This document shows positions 16,610 to 25,109 of a DNA stretch of 28,807 nt, one piece after another. The stretch covers positions 1 through 28,807 of the forward strand of contig CADCIU010000034.1 of the NCBI GenBank assembly GCA_902801585.1, read 5' to 3'. Both the position numbers and the translations under genes were made by a program. Within the stretch, counting starts at the first letter, position 1, and every line of letters begins with the position of its first letter. The notes under the pieces were generated by a model. It searched no databases. It saw only the letters and a program-made list of their open reading frames with translations, and had not been told where the DNA came from. The DNA is from an uncultured Lachnospiraceae bacterium. GTDB lineage: Bacteria; Bacillota_A; Clostridia; Lachnospirales; Lachnospiraceae.

Positions 16610-17519
16610 AAAGGAACTTTCGGAGAAGACAGCGTATTGTGAGCGTGTACTGAATGAGCATCTTCCCTCGGTGGATGGCCTTGAGGGAAGCGACCGGTGC
16701 GCGGCGGTGGTCGTCGATGCCATGCATTACAGCGTCATGGCGGGAGGAAAGAGGCTGCGGCCCCTCTTCTTATCTGAGACATCAAGCATGTACGGCGGCA
16801 GGAGGGAGCTGGCAGAGCCTTTTATGGCAGCGCTGGAGATGATCCACAACTACTCGCTGGTCCACGACGATATGCCGGCGATGGACAACGATGAGCTCAG
16901 GCGAGGCATGAAGACGACCTGGGTCAAATACGGGGAAGGGATGGCGGTCCTGGCCGGCGATGCCCTGCTCAATTATGCTTATGAGACAGCAGTATCCGCT
17001 TTTGACCTCTGTAAGGATCCCAAGGAGATCGCCGGGGTGATCAGTGCACTGAAGATCCTGGCCCGCAATGCCGGAATATACGGAATGGTCGGCGGACAGT
17101 GCGCGGACCTGGAGGCGGAGAAAGATCCTGAGGCGGCGGATGCCGGCGTCCTTTTCTATATTCACAAGCACAAGACCGCCTGCATGATCGAGAGCGGATT
17201 TATGATCGGCGCCGTGCTCGCCGGAGCACCCGGTGAGGATATAGAAAAACTGGGCAAAATAGCGGAGAATATCGGCGTGGCATTCCAGATCCAGGATGAT
17301 ATCCTCGATGTGATCGGCGACACCGGAGAGCTGGGTAAAATGACGGGAAGCGACGAGAAGGAAGGAAAAGTCACCTACGTTTCGATGCATGGGATCGACA
17401 AGGCGGCAGAGGATGTCCGAAAACTGTCGAAAGAGGCACTGGAATTATTCGATTCCCTCTCCGCCCGCAGCGATTTTCTGAGGGAACTGATCGTGAGACT
17501 GATCACAAGGACCAAATAA
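16599..17519 (+). CDS. ispA: Polyprenyl (farnesyl) diphosphate synthase
   Basis: This enzyme joins isopentenyl diphosphate to dimethylallyl and geranyl diphosphate to make farnesyl diphosphate, the precursor of undecaprenyl and quinone side chains. The first Asp-rich motif is DDMPAMD (90-96) and the second DDILD (233-237). GGKRLRP (IPP binding) lies near residue 50. The fifth residue before the first motif is Tyr (Tyr85), and an aromatic at that place usually limits the product to C15, so FPP is the best prediction. GGAGGGAGA lies before the start, and the gene overlaps xseB. In many Clostridia dxs follows, but here it is missing. Confidence 0.95.
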   Translation: MSFEKELSEKTAYCERVLNEHLPSVDGLEGSDRCAAVVVDAMHYSVMAGGKRLRPLFLSETSSMYGGRRELAEPFMAALEMIHNYSLVHDDMPAMDNDELRRGMKTTWVKYGEGMAVLAGDALLNYAYETAVSAFDLCKDPKEIAGVISALKILARNAGIYGMVGGQCADLEAEKDPEAADAGVLFYIHKHKTACMIESGFMIGAVLAGAPGEDIEKLGKIAENIGVAFQIQDDILDVIGDTGELGKMTGSDEKEGKVTYVSMHGIDKAAEDVRKLSKEALELFDSLSARSDFLRELIVRLITRTK

Positions 17520-17523
17520 CAGG

Positions 17524-17610
17524 GCATAAAAACAGGTCATGAAAACAGATCATGAAATCATCCGATCATGAAAACAGACCGATCATAAAATAAAAAAGAT
17601 ATGAAAAAAG
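17524..17610 (+). repeat. Degenerate 13-17-bp tandem repeat running into the tlyA start
   Basis: Six related units start at 17524, 17537, 17550, 17566, 17583 and 17600, with consensus TCATGAAAACAGA plus 0-4 bases. TCATGAAAACAGA is exact at 17537-17549 and 17566-17578. The last unit (TATGAAAAAAG) contains the tlyA start codon. No normal ribosome binding site is present. Confidence 0.75.
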
Positions 17611-18476
17611 AGAAAAAGAGATTGGACGTACTGCTGGTAGAGAGGGGCCTCGCCTCTTCGAGAGAGAAGGCAAAGGCGCTGATCATGGCGGGGATCGTGT
17701 ATGTCAATCAGAACAAAGAAGATAAAGCGGGGGCGTCTTTTGACCCGGAAGAGACGCAGATCGAAGTCAAGGGAGCCGCGATCCCTTATGTAAGCCGCGG
17801 AGGGCTCAAATTGGAGAAGGCGCTGCAGGTATTCCCCATTGACCTTTCCGGCCGCGTGTGCATGGACATCGGCGCCTCGACCGGCGGTTTTACTGACTGC
17901 ATGCTCCAAAACGGCGCATCTAAGGTATATGCCATTGATGTCGGATACGGGCAGCTGGACTGGAAGCTGCGAAATGATCCGAGGGTCGTCTGCATGGAGA
18001 AGACGAATTTCCGCTATGTGAAGCCGGAAGATCTGGGAGACGGACCGGCGCCGTCATTTGCGTCAGTGGATGTCTCCTTTATCGGGCTGGACAAAATACT
18101 GCCGGCTGCGCTGCAGATCCTGACGCCGGGGGCGGAGATGGTCTGCCTGATCAAGCCGCAGTTTGAAGCCGGAAGAGACAAAGTCGGCAAGAAAGGCGTC
18201 GTCCGTGACCGATCGGTCCATGAAGAGGTCGTGGAGAATGTCACTGCCATGGCAGCCGGACTCGGATTTGATATACTGGGGCTGGATTTCTCTCCGATCA
18301 GAGGACCGGAAGGCAATATTGAATATCTCATGTATATCAAAAAGAGAGAGGGCGCAGAGCCCGGTGATGCAGGTGCCTTGCGTGAAACGCAGGAAGAGAA
18401 AGCTTTGATCAGCGCCGAGCGGATCAAAGCACTGGTACAGGAATCTCACGAAGAACTCGATCGGAAGTCAGTATAG
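17601..18476 (+). CDS. tlyA: TlyA family rRNA (cytidine-2'-O)-methyltransferase
   Basis: TlyA-type enzymes 2'-O-methylate cytidines in 16S and/or 23S rRNA; in mycobacteria this is needed for capreomycin sensitivity. The S4 RNA-binding domain fills residues ~6-65 (RLDVLLVERGLASSREKAKALIMAGIVYVN). The methyltransferase domain has the SAM motif DIGASTGGFTD (89-99), then KVYAIDVGYGQLDWKLRND, and CLIKPQFEAG and GPEGNIEYLMY later. The 291-residue length includes a charged C-terminal tail. The start has no Shine-Dalgarno sequence and lies in the tandem repeat; a TTG at 17622 would still keep the S4 domain. It is also called a hemolysin in old annotations, with little support. nadK follows after 8 bases. 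Confidence 0.93.
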   Translation: MKKEKKRLDVLLVERGLASSREKAKALIMAGIVYVNQNKEDKAGASFDPEETQIEVKGAAIPYVSRGGLKLEKALQVFPIDLSGRVCMDIGASTGGFTDCMLQNGASKVYAIDVGYGQLDWKLRNDPRVVCMEKTNFRYVKPEDLGDGPAPSFASVDVSFIGLDKILPAALQILTPGAEMVCLIKPQFEAGRDKVGKKGVVRDRSVHEEVVENVTAMAAGLGFDILGLDFSPIRGPEGNIEYLMYIKKREGAEPGDAGALRETQEEKALISAERIKALVQESHEELDRKSV

Positions 18477-18484
18477 GAGTTTAT

Positions 18485-19345
18485 ATGGAGCGCTTTTACA
18501 TCATCACAAATATAAAAAAAGACCCTGACCAGTCTTTTACAAAGAAAGTGATGGACTATCTTCTTTTAAGCGGGAAGAAGTGTTTTGTGATCCCTTCGGA
18601 CGCATATGAGAACAGGAAGAGAATATCGACGAAACTTGATCCGGAAAAGGACTGTGTCATTGTGATCGGGGGAGACGGGTCCGTCATCCGTGCGGCGCAT
18701 CTGACGCTGGGCAGCGGTGTCCCGATCCTGGGGATCAATCTCGGCACACTCGGTTACCTGGCCGAAGTAGAGAGGAGCAACTGGCGCGAGATGCTTTCCC
18801 TGCTTCTGAACGGGGCCTATATTATCGAGCCCAGGCTCATGCTAGAAGGAAGAATGATCGGACGGGGCGGCCAGGAGGAGGCGGACGGCCGCGTCCTTCA
18901 TGCGCTCAATGAGGCGGTCATCGTGAGGAACAGTGCCTTTCGCGTGCTGAATTTCAACGTGTATGTGGATGGGCACCTTCTCAACAACCTGGATGCCGAC
19001 GGGATCATCATCGCGACCGCGACCGGATCGACCGCATACAACATGTCTGCCGGCGGACCGCTCGTGGAACCCAAGGCGCAGCTCATGCTTCTGACGCCAA
19101 TCTGTCCCCATACGCTCAACACAAGGAGCGTGGTCTTGTCGGCTGAGGACACGATCGAGATCGAAATGGTTCGGACAACAAGAAATGAGGAGATCAAGGC
19201 AGAAGCCGTATTCGACGGAGGAAGCAGTTTTCCGCTTCAGTACGGCGACAGGATCGAGATCCGCAGATCCGAAGAGGTGACCAACGTGGTCAAGCTCAGT
19301 CACAAGAGCTTCTTGAGCACGCTGCACAAGAAACTGTCATCCTAG
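18485..19345 (+). CDS. nadK: NAD kinase
   Basis: NadK phosphorylates NAD to NADP. The key motif GGDGS lies at 62-66, and the second conserved segment ATGSTAYNMSAGGPLV lies near residue 180. Also present is NLGTLGYLAEVE. The 286-residue length is normal. TAGGAG lies 6 bases before the start. Placement between tlyA and argR is standard in Clostridia. Confidence 0.96.
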   Translation: MERFYIITNIKKDPDQSFTKKVMDYLLLSGKKCFVIPSDAYENRKRISTKLDPEKDCVIVIGGDGSVIRAAHLTLGSGVPILGINLGTLGYLAEVERSNWREMLSLLLNGAYIIEPRLMLEGRMIGRGGQEEADGRVLHALNEAVIVRNSAFRVLNFNVYVDGHLLNNLDADGIIIATATGSTAYNMSAGGPLVEPKAQLMLLTPICPHTLNTRSVVLSAEDTIEIEMVRTTRNEEIKAEAVFDGGSSFPLQYGDRIEIRRSEEVTNVVKLSHKSFLSTLHKKLSS

Positions 19346-19403
19346 ATCTGCCTGCCGTGCACGATAAGGTTATGGACAGTTTGACGTAGGAACGGGGAAG
19401 AGA

Positions 19404-19856
19404 ATGAAAAAGAGCAGACACGAAAAGATCTTGGAGATCATTGAGAACAACGAGATCGAAACACAGGGAGAACTGGCCGAAATGCTGCGCGCCGACGGTT
19501 TTAAAGTGACGCAGGCAACGGTCTCCCGGGACATCAGGGAGATGGGGCTTGTCAAAGTCGCCGCATCGGGCGGCCGGCAGAAATATGAAGCTGCAAGACC
19601 GGCCAATGCGGAACAGAACAGGTTCATACGTGTGCTGAGAGACAGCGTGCAATCGGTGGACCGGGCACAGAATCTTCTTGTGATCAAGACGGGATCCGGC
19701 ATGGCAATGGCGGCAGCGGCGGCGCTCGACCAGCTCGACCTGCCGGAAGTCGTCGGATGCATAGCAGGTGACGATACGATCATGGCAGCGGTGAGGACAG
19801 TGGAAGACACGGCTTTCCTGATGGAGAAGATCCGTCATATGCTCGGAGAGGCATAA
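19404..19856 (+). CDS. argR: Arginine repressor ArgR
   Basis: ArgR is a hexameric, arginine-dependent regulator of arginine synthesis and breakdown genes. The N-terminal winged helix is clear (HEKILEIIENNEIETQGELAEML and VTQATVSRDIREMGLVKV, about 5-55). The C-terminal oligomerisation and arginine-binding domain carries LDLPEVVGCIAGDDTIMAAVR with its Gly-Asp-Asp. Length (150) is usual. GGGGAAGAG precedes the start. As in most Firmicutes it lies just upstream of recN, with no arginine genes nearby. Confidence 0.95.
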   Translation: MKKSRHEKILEIIENNEIETQGELAEMLRADGFKVTQATVSRDIREMGLVKVAASGGRQKYEAARPANAEQNRFIRVLRDSVQSVDRAQNLLVIKTGSGMAMAAAAALDQLDLPEVVGCIAGDDTIMAAVRTVEDTAFLMEKIRHMLGEA

Positions 19857-19880
19857 GGTCCTGCGGAAGGAGGAAGGCAG

Positions 19881-21569
19881 ATGCTGCTGAGTTTACATGT
19901 AAAGAATCTGGCACTGATAGAAGAGGAGGAAGTCACTTTTACGGACGGCCTCAATATTTTGACCGGTGAGACGGGAGCGGGCAAATCGATCATCATCGGA
20001 TCAGTGAACCTTGCGCTCGGAGCCAAAGCGGACAAATCGATCATAAGGACCGGGGCGGAGTATGCCCTGATCGAGATGGTCTTTTCGGTCGACAACGAAA
20101 GGCAGCTGCAAAGACTTGAGGAGATGGACCTGCCCGCGCCGGAGGACGGAACGATCCTGATCAAACGCAAAATACTGCCCGGCAGGAGCATGTGCAGTGT
20201 AGGCGGGGAGTCAGTGACGCTCAGACAGCTGCGCGAGATCGCAGAGCTCTTAATCGATGTATACGGCCAAAGGGAGAATCAGAAACTCCTTCGAAGAGAA
20301 GCGCAGCTGCAGACGGTGGATGATTATGCCGGCGAGGCAGTGCAGGCCTTGAAGGAGAGCGTCAGGGAGAGCTTTAAGAAATGGAGATCGTTAAGGCAGG
20401 AATGGGAGAGGGATGATCTGGACGATTCCGCCAGAAGAAGAGAAGCAGATCTGCTCTCTTATGAGTGCAGAGAGATCGAAGAGGCGGGCCTCAAGGAGGG
20501 GGAAGATGAAGAGCTTGAGAACCGCTATCGCCTGATGGAGAACTTCAGAAAGATCAGCGAAGCGGCCGGTCAGGCCGGCTTTTGGACAGGGGGCAGTGAG
20601 CAGAGTGCGGAGGAAGCGGTAGACAGAGCGTCCAGAGAGCTCTCCTCCGTGTCCGGTATCGATCCGCGTCTGGACCAGCTGACGGATGAACTGGCTCAGA
20701 TCGAGAGCATGATCTCGGATTTTAACAGGTCACTGAATGATTATGTGCGGGATCTGACTTTTGACCCTTCGGAATTTGAGGAGATCCAGGACAGACTCAA
20801 CCTGATCAACCGCCTCAAGGACAAATACGGCAGAAGCCTGTCTGACATCGAAGCCGCGCTTTATGAGCGGCAGGAGAGACTCTCTTTCCTTGAGGATTAC
20901 GAAAACAGGAGAAACAGGCTCAAAAAAGAGATCGGCGCGGAGCACGCGAGACTCCTGAAGCTGTGCGGGGAACTGAGCAAAGCGCGCAAGGCTGCCGCAG
21001 ACCGATTCGCCGCGGTGCTCAAAGAGGCACTGCAGGACCTCAACTTCCCGCAGGTCGAATTTGAGAGCAGGATGCAGACCGGGGAAGAAAACCTCACGGA
21101 GAGCGGCTGCGACAAGATCGTATTCTACATCTCTATGAATCCCGGAGAGAGCATGAGGCCGCTCGATCAGATTGCCAGCGGCGGTGAATTGTCCAGGATC
21201 ATGCTCGGTATGAAGACGGTGTTTGCCGGCAAGGACGACATTCACACGTTTATTTTCGATGAGATCGATACCGGGATCAGCGGGAAGACAGCGTGGAAAG
21301 TGGCAGAGAAGATGAAAAGACTGGCGCAGGATCATCAGATCCTGTGTATCACGCATCTGCCGCAGATCGCTGCCATGCAGGACAGCCATTATTCCATCGC
21401 CAAGGAGAGCGTCGGAGGCCGGACAATGACACATATCACAAGACTGTCGGAGAACGAGAGCGACTGCGAGGTGGCAAGGCTTCTCGGATCGGACAGGATC
21501 ACGCAGGCGGCGCTTGAGAATGCCAGAGAGATGAAGAGAATGGCGCTCAGCGGGAAAGGACAGTCATGA
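19881..21569 (+). CDS. recN: DNA repair protein RecN
   Basis: RecN is an SMC-like ATPase that gathers early at double-strand breaks. Walker A is GETGAGKS (29-36). The middle (about 160-360) is a coiled-coil arm, rich in Glu, Arg and Leu. The ABC signature LDQIASGGELSRIMLG and Walker B HTFIFDEIDTGISG are in the C-terminal half, followed by ILCITHLPQIAAMQD. The 562-residue length is normal. GGAAGGAGGAAGG is a very strong ribosome binding site. The stop codon TGA (21567-21569) overlaps the next gene. Confidence 0.97.
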   Translation: MLLSLHVKNLALIEEEEVTFTDGLNILTGETGAGKSIIIGSVNLALGAKADKSIIRTGAEYALIEMVFSVDNERQLQRLEEMDLPAPEDGTILIKRKILPGRSMCSVGGESVTLRQLREIAELLIDVYGQRENQKLLRREAQLQTVDDYAGEAVQALKESVRESFKKWRSLRQEWERDDLDDSARRREADLLSYECREIEEAGLKEGEDEELENRYRLMENFRKISEAAGQAGFWTGGSEQSAEEAVDRASRELSSVSGIDPRLDQLTDELAQIESMISDFNRSLNDYVRDLTFDPSEFEEIQDRLNLINRLKDKYGRSLSDIEAALYERQERLSFLEDYENRRNRLKKEIGAEHARLLKLCGELSKARKAAADRFAAVLKEALQDLNFPQVEFESRMQTGEENLTESGCDKIVFYISMNPGESMRPLDQIASGGELSRIMLGMKTVFAGKDDIHTFIFDEIDTGISGKTAWKVAEKMKRLAQDHQILCITHLPQIAAMQDSHYSIAKESVGGRTMTHITRLSENESDCEVARLLGSDRITQAALENAREMKRMALSGKGQS

Positions 21570-22198
21570 TGAGCACCCGCAGTGATGTCGAATACATTGT
21601 CAATAAGATCCTGAGCGGATTCACCGTCACGGATGTCGAAGAGATCCCCAAGATCGATCTGTATATGGATCAGGTGCTCACTTTTTTGACCGAACGCCTC
21701 AGGAGAACAGCGCGAAAATCAGATGCGGATAAGCTCCTGACCAAGACGATGGTCAATAACTATGTCAAGAACAAGGTGATGATCCCTCCGGTCAAGAAAA
21801 AGTACGGCAGGGATCATATTCTGCTCCTCATGGTCATCTACTACATGAAGAGCTTTCTCTCCATTGATGATATTCGCCGGATCGTGGGACCGGTCTCGGA
21901 GAAGTATGCCAGACCTACGACCAAGTCGGCTGAGCAGCATTCCGGGAAGAAACACCGCTATTCCATGTCAGATGTCTACACGGAAATATTCCGATATGTC
22001 AGCGGCGGTGTAGAGAGATTTCCGGCAGAAGTGGAAAAGATCCTCAAGGAGTCGGATCAGGCCTTTACGGAGGCACCCGAGGAAGACAGGGAGATGCTGC
22101 GGCGGTTCAATGTGATCTGCCAGCTCAGCGCAGACATCTATTTGAGAAAGCTCCTCATTGAGAAGCTTCTCGATGAGACGCCGGGGGCAGGAAAATAG
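21566..22198 (+). CDS. DUF1836 domain protein
   Basis: A 210-residue protein of the DUF1836 family, of unknown function and found mainly in Firmicutes. The family pattern is IPKIDLYMDQVLTFLTERL early, then DKLLTKTMVNNYVKNKVMIPPVKKKYGRDHILLLMVIYYMKSFLSIDDI. The second part, with a helix-turn-helix-like MVNNYVKNKVM-PPV-KKYGRDHI arrangement, resembles the MerR-like regulators of cell-wall or competence genes, so a DNA-binding role is possible but unproven. No membrane segment or signal peptide is seen. Either ATG of the leading ATGATG could be used; the first overlaps the recN stop. It lies between recN and pcrA on the same strand, so it may be part of a repair operon by position only. Confidence 0.85.
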   Translation: MMSTRSDVEYIVNKILSGFTVTDVEEIPKIDLYMDQVLTFLTERLRRTARKSDADKLLTKTMVNNYVKNKVMIPPVKKKYGRDHILLLMVIYYMKSFLSIDDIRRIVGPVSEKYARPTTKSAEQHSGKKHRYSMSDVYTEIFRYVSGGVERFPAEVEKILKESDQAFTEAPEEDREMLRRFNVICQLSADIYLRKLLIEKLLDETPGAGK

Positions 22199-22228
22199 TG
22201 AAAGCAAGAAAAAGGAGTCACGTTTTGT

Positions 22229-24655
22229 ATGTCCATTTACGACACTTTAAATAAAGAACAGGCAGAAGCGGTGAGACATACGGAGGGACCTGTACTGATC
22301 CTTGCGGGTGCCGGAAGCGGCAAGACAAGAGTGATCACCCACAGGGTCGCTTATCTCTTGGATGAGTGCGGGGTCAATCCGTGGAATATCCTCGCCATCA
22401 CCTTTACCAACAAAGCAGCGGGAGAGATGAGGGAGCGCGTGGACAAACTCATCGGATTCGGTGCGGAGAGCGTCTGGATCTCCACGTTCCACTCAATGTG
22501 CGTCAGGATCCTCCGCCGCCATATCGACCTGATGGGATATGAACCTTCGTTTACCATTTATGATACGGATGATCAGAGATCCCTGATGAAAGAGATCTGC
22601 AAATATCTGAAGATCGATACCAAAGAGCTCCGGGAGAGAACGATCTTATCGGAGATCTCCTCGGCCAAGAACGAGCTCATCACGCCTCTGCAGTACCGCG
22701 AAGAAAATGCGGGCATAAGTTTTATGAAGCAGCGGATCGCGGACGCCTATGAAGAGTACCAGAAAAGGCTGCGCAAGAACAATGCGGTGGATTTTGATGA
22801 CCTTCTGATGCTGACAGTGCAGCTGTTTCATTCACACGACGAAGTGCTGGCATATTACCAGAACCGTTTCCGGTATATCATGGTGGACGAATACCAGGAC
22901 ACCAACAATGCGCAGTTTGAGCTGGTCAGGCTCCTGGCGGATCAGTACAGGAATCTGTGCGTGGTCGGAGACGATGACCAGTCTATCTACCGGTTCCGCG
23001 GAGCCAACATCCGCAACATACTGGATTTTGAAAAAGTATACCCGGATGCTCTGGTGGTCAAGCTCGAGCAGAATTACCGCTCCACACAGAACGTTCTGGA
23101 TACAGCGAACGCCGTGATCGGCAATAACACAAAGCGCAAAGCGAAATCCCTTTGGACAGTCCGCGGCGAGGGGACCAAGATCCATCTGCGGCGTTTCGGC
23201 ACAGGAAGAGATGAAGCGGAGTTCGTGGCTGACGATATCGAGCGCAAGATGCGGGAAGACCGCCATCTGGGGTATAAAGATTTTGCCGTGCTCTACAGGA
23301 CAAACGCGCAGGCACGCGTACTGGAAGAGCGGTTCGTGCTCGCCTCCATTCCCTACAACGTGGTCGGCGGCACCAATTTCTACGACCGCAGGGAGATCAG
23401 AGATATGATCGCCTATCTGAAGACCGTAGAGAACGGGCAGGATGAGATCGCCGTCCGCCGCATATTGAATGTGCCGCGGCGGGGGATCGGCCAGACGACG
23501 ATCGGAAGGATCTCCGATTATGCGCTCAGCCGTGACATCACTTTTTTTGAGGCTATGTGCCGCTGCAGGAATATTACATCCCTGGGGCGCGCTTCATCCA
23601 AAATAGAGAGCTTTGTCAGTATGATCCTGGAGATGCGGGAATTCGCGCAGGAGCATGATCTGCCGTCTCTGCTCCGTCATATCATTGAGGTGACGGATTA
23701 TGAATCCTATCTCAGAGACAGCGATGATGAGGACGGCGATGACAGGATCTCAAATGTTGACGAACTGGTCTCTAAGATCACCGACTATGCGCAGACGGCA
23801 GAAGAGCCCACCCTTTCTGGTTTCCTGGAGGAGGTGGCGCTGGTCGCGGATATCGATGAAACGCAGAATTCCCAGGACAAAGTGCTGCTGATGACACTCC
23901 ACAGTGCCAAGGGCCTTGAGTTCTCCCATGTCTATATCACGGGGATGGAGGAGAATGTCTTCCCCAGCGCTATGGCGCTGAACAGTGAAGACGACGAGGC
24001 GGAGGCAGAGGAGAGAAGGCTCGCCTATGTGGGGATCACAAGGGCCAAGGATGACCTGACGCTGACCTCATGCACATCCCGCATGAACCGAGGGGAAGTG
24101 CAGTATAATCCGATGAGCAGGTTTGTCACGGAGATCCCGCAGGAACTGTTTGACCGGGAGGGATCTGACAGGGCTGCGTTCGGGAGAGAATCGTTCGGGA
24201 GAGAATCGTTCGGCAGAGATTCGTTCGGAGATGAGCCGTTTGGGAGAGAGACGTTTGGCAGAAATACGTATGGCAGAGAGACTTTCGGTCAGAGGTCTTA
24301 TGACCGCGGCGGGTTCGGCGGTCTATCCGCAGACAGCGGCGCGGGCAAGAGCGGAACATCCCGCCCGAGACTGAAAGCCGTATACAGGAAACCTTCCACA
24401 GACGACGCCAAAAAGCCATATATTGCCAAAGCATCCGGCGGCGGCAAGTCATTGTCGTCGCTGAAAAAGGGCATGCCGTCCGCTCCCTCGAAACCGGACT
24501 ATCAGATAGGGGATCGGGTGCATCATGTCAAATACGGAGCAGGTACTGTGAAAGAGCTGGAGCCGGGACCCAGAGATTATAAGGTGACCGTGGTGTTCGA
24601 TGATTTCGGACAGAAGATCATGTATGCGGCTTTTGCCAAGCTGGTCCGAATCTGA
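22229..24655 (+). CDS. pcrA: ATP-dependent DNA helicase PcrA (UvrD family)
   Basis: PcrA is an SF1 3'-5' helicase for nucleotide excision repair, rolling-circle replication and clearing of RecA and RNA polymerase. Motif I is GAGSGKT (27-33); motif Ia ITFTNKAAGEMRERV, motif II VDEYQDTN, motif III VVGDDDQSIYRFRGA, motif IV EQNYRS, motif V TLHSAKGLEFSHVYITG and motif VI EERRLAYVGITRAKDDL follow in order. The C-terminal ~55 residues (YQIGDRVHHVKYGAGTVKEL...) form the Tudor-like domain that contacts RNA polymerase. Between them, residues 651-697 are a low-complexity insert of FGRES-type repeats. The 808-residue length is above the usual ~730-750 for this reason. AAGGAG lies 13 bases before the start. 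Confidence 0.97.
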   Translation: MSIYDTLNKEQAEAVRHTEGPVLILAGAGSGKTRVITHRVAYLLDECGVNPWNILAITFTNKAAGEMRERVDKLIGFGAESVWISTFHSMCVRILRRHIDLMGYEPSFTIYDTDDQRSLMKEICKYLKIDTKELRERTILSEISSAKNELITPLQYREENAGISFMKQRIADAYEEYQKRLRKNNAVDFDDLLMLTVQLFHSHDEVLAYYQNRFRYIMVDEYQDTNNAQFELVRLLADQYRNLCVVGDDDQSIYRFRGANIRNILDFEKVYPDALVVKLEQNYRSTQNVLDTANAVIGNNTKRKAKSLWTVRGEGTKIHLRRFGTGRDEAEFVADDIERKMREDRHLGYKDFAVLYRTNAQARVLEERFVLASIPYNVVGGTNFYDRREIRDMIAYLKTVENGQDEIAVRRILNVPRRGIGQTTIGRISDYALSRDITFFEAMCRCRNITSLGRASSKIESFVSMILEMREFAQEHDLPSLLRHIIEVTDYESYLRDSDDEDGDDRISNVDELVSKITDYAQTAEEPTLSGFLEEVALVADIDETQNSQDKVLLMTLHSAKGLEFSHVYITGMEENVFPSAMALNSEDDEAEAEERRLAYVGITRAKDDLTLTSCTSRMNRGEVQYNPMSRFVTEIPQELFDREGSDRAAFGRESFGRESFGRDSFGDEPFGRETFGRNTYGRETFGQRSYDRGGFGGLSADSGAGKSGTSRPRLKAVYRKPSTDDAKKPYIAKASGGGKSLSSLKKGMPSAPSKPDYQIGDRVHHVKYGAGTVKELEPGPRDYKVTVVFDDFGQKIMYAAFAKLVRI
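24179..24325 (+). repeat. In-frame 15-bp repeats in pcrA (FGRES-type pentads)
   Basis: Ten successive 5-residue units (FGRES, FGRES, FGRDS, FGDEP, FGRET, FGRNT, YGRET, FGQRS, YDRGG, FGG) begin at residue 651. The first two copies are identical at the DNA level (TTCGGGAGAGAATCG). The Phe/Tyr spacing is constant at five. Confidence 0.9.
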
Positions 24656-24738
24656 ACCGTATTCACAGGGCGCCAAAACTCTTATTCGGAAAACTCGTCA
24701 AACTGACATGTGAAACTGTGGAAATCAAATCATGTTAG

Positions 24739-24747
24739 TGTTATATT
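24739..24747 (+). promoter_or_regulatory. Possible promoter of the small membrane protein gene
   Basis: TGT-TATATT (24739-24747) is an extended -10 in an AT-rich patch, 62 bases upstream of the gene. The -35 region (about 24719-24724, TGGAAA) matches poorly. No terminator follows pcrA, so read-through from pcrA is also possible. Confidence 0.4.
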
Positions 24748-24809
24748 TATAGTAGAAGCAAATTACAAATAGCCAATGTCGGTATCAAATATTGGGAGGA
24801 ACTGCATTT

Positions 24810-25070
24810 ATGGCAAGAGACAGATTTCAGGAATTGATCGACGCAGTAAGAGAAGGCAACAAGAAGAAAAATCCCGTACTCGTGATCCTCGCCGTGATCG
24901 GGGCGATTGCAGCAGTCGCACTCATTGCATACGGTGTTTATCGTTTCCTTACACCGGATTACTTTGATGACTATGATGATGACGACGATTTCGACGATGA
25001 TGATTTCGACGACGATTTTGAGGATGACTTCGAGGATGAGGAGGATGAAGCCGTTCCGGCCGATGCCTGA
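24810..25070 (+). CDS. Small single-pass membrane protein with acidic tail, function unknown
   Basis: I do not recognise this 86-residue protein. Residues 1-20 are basic and amphipathic (MARDRFQELIDAVREGNKKK). Residues ~22-47 are one strong transmembrane helix (VLVILAVIGAIAAVALIAYGVYRFL). From residue 50 the tail is almost only Asp, Phe, Glu and Tyr, ending with AVPADA. By the positive-inside rule the basic N-terminus should be in the cytoplasm and the acidic tail outside. There is no signal-peptidase site. ATG 24810 is the best start, as GGGAGGA lies 9 bases before; an in-frame ATG six codons upstream (24792) overlaps this ribosome binding site. Similar small TM-plus-acidic-tail proteins are common in Clostridia, but their roles are unstudied. 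Confidence 0.75.
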   Translation: MARDRFQELIDAVREGNKKKNPVLVILAVIGAIAAVALIAYGVYRFLTPDYFDDYDDDDDFDDDDFDDDFEDDFEDEEDEAVPADA

Positions 25071-25109
25071 TCGAAAGATTCCACGGTAAATCGAACAATA
25101 GTAAACGGG

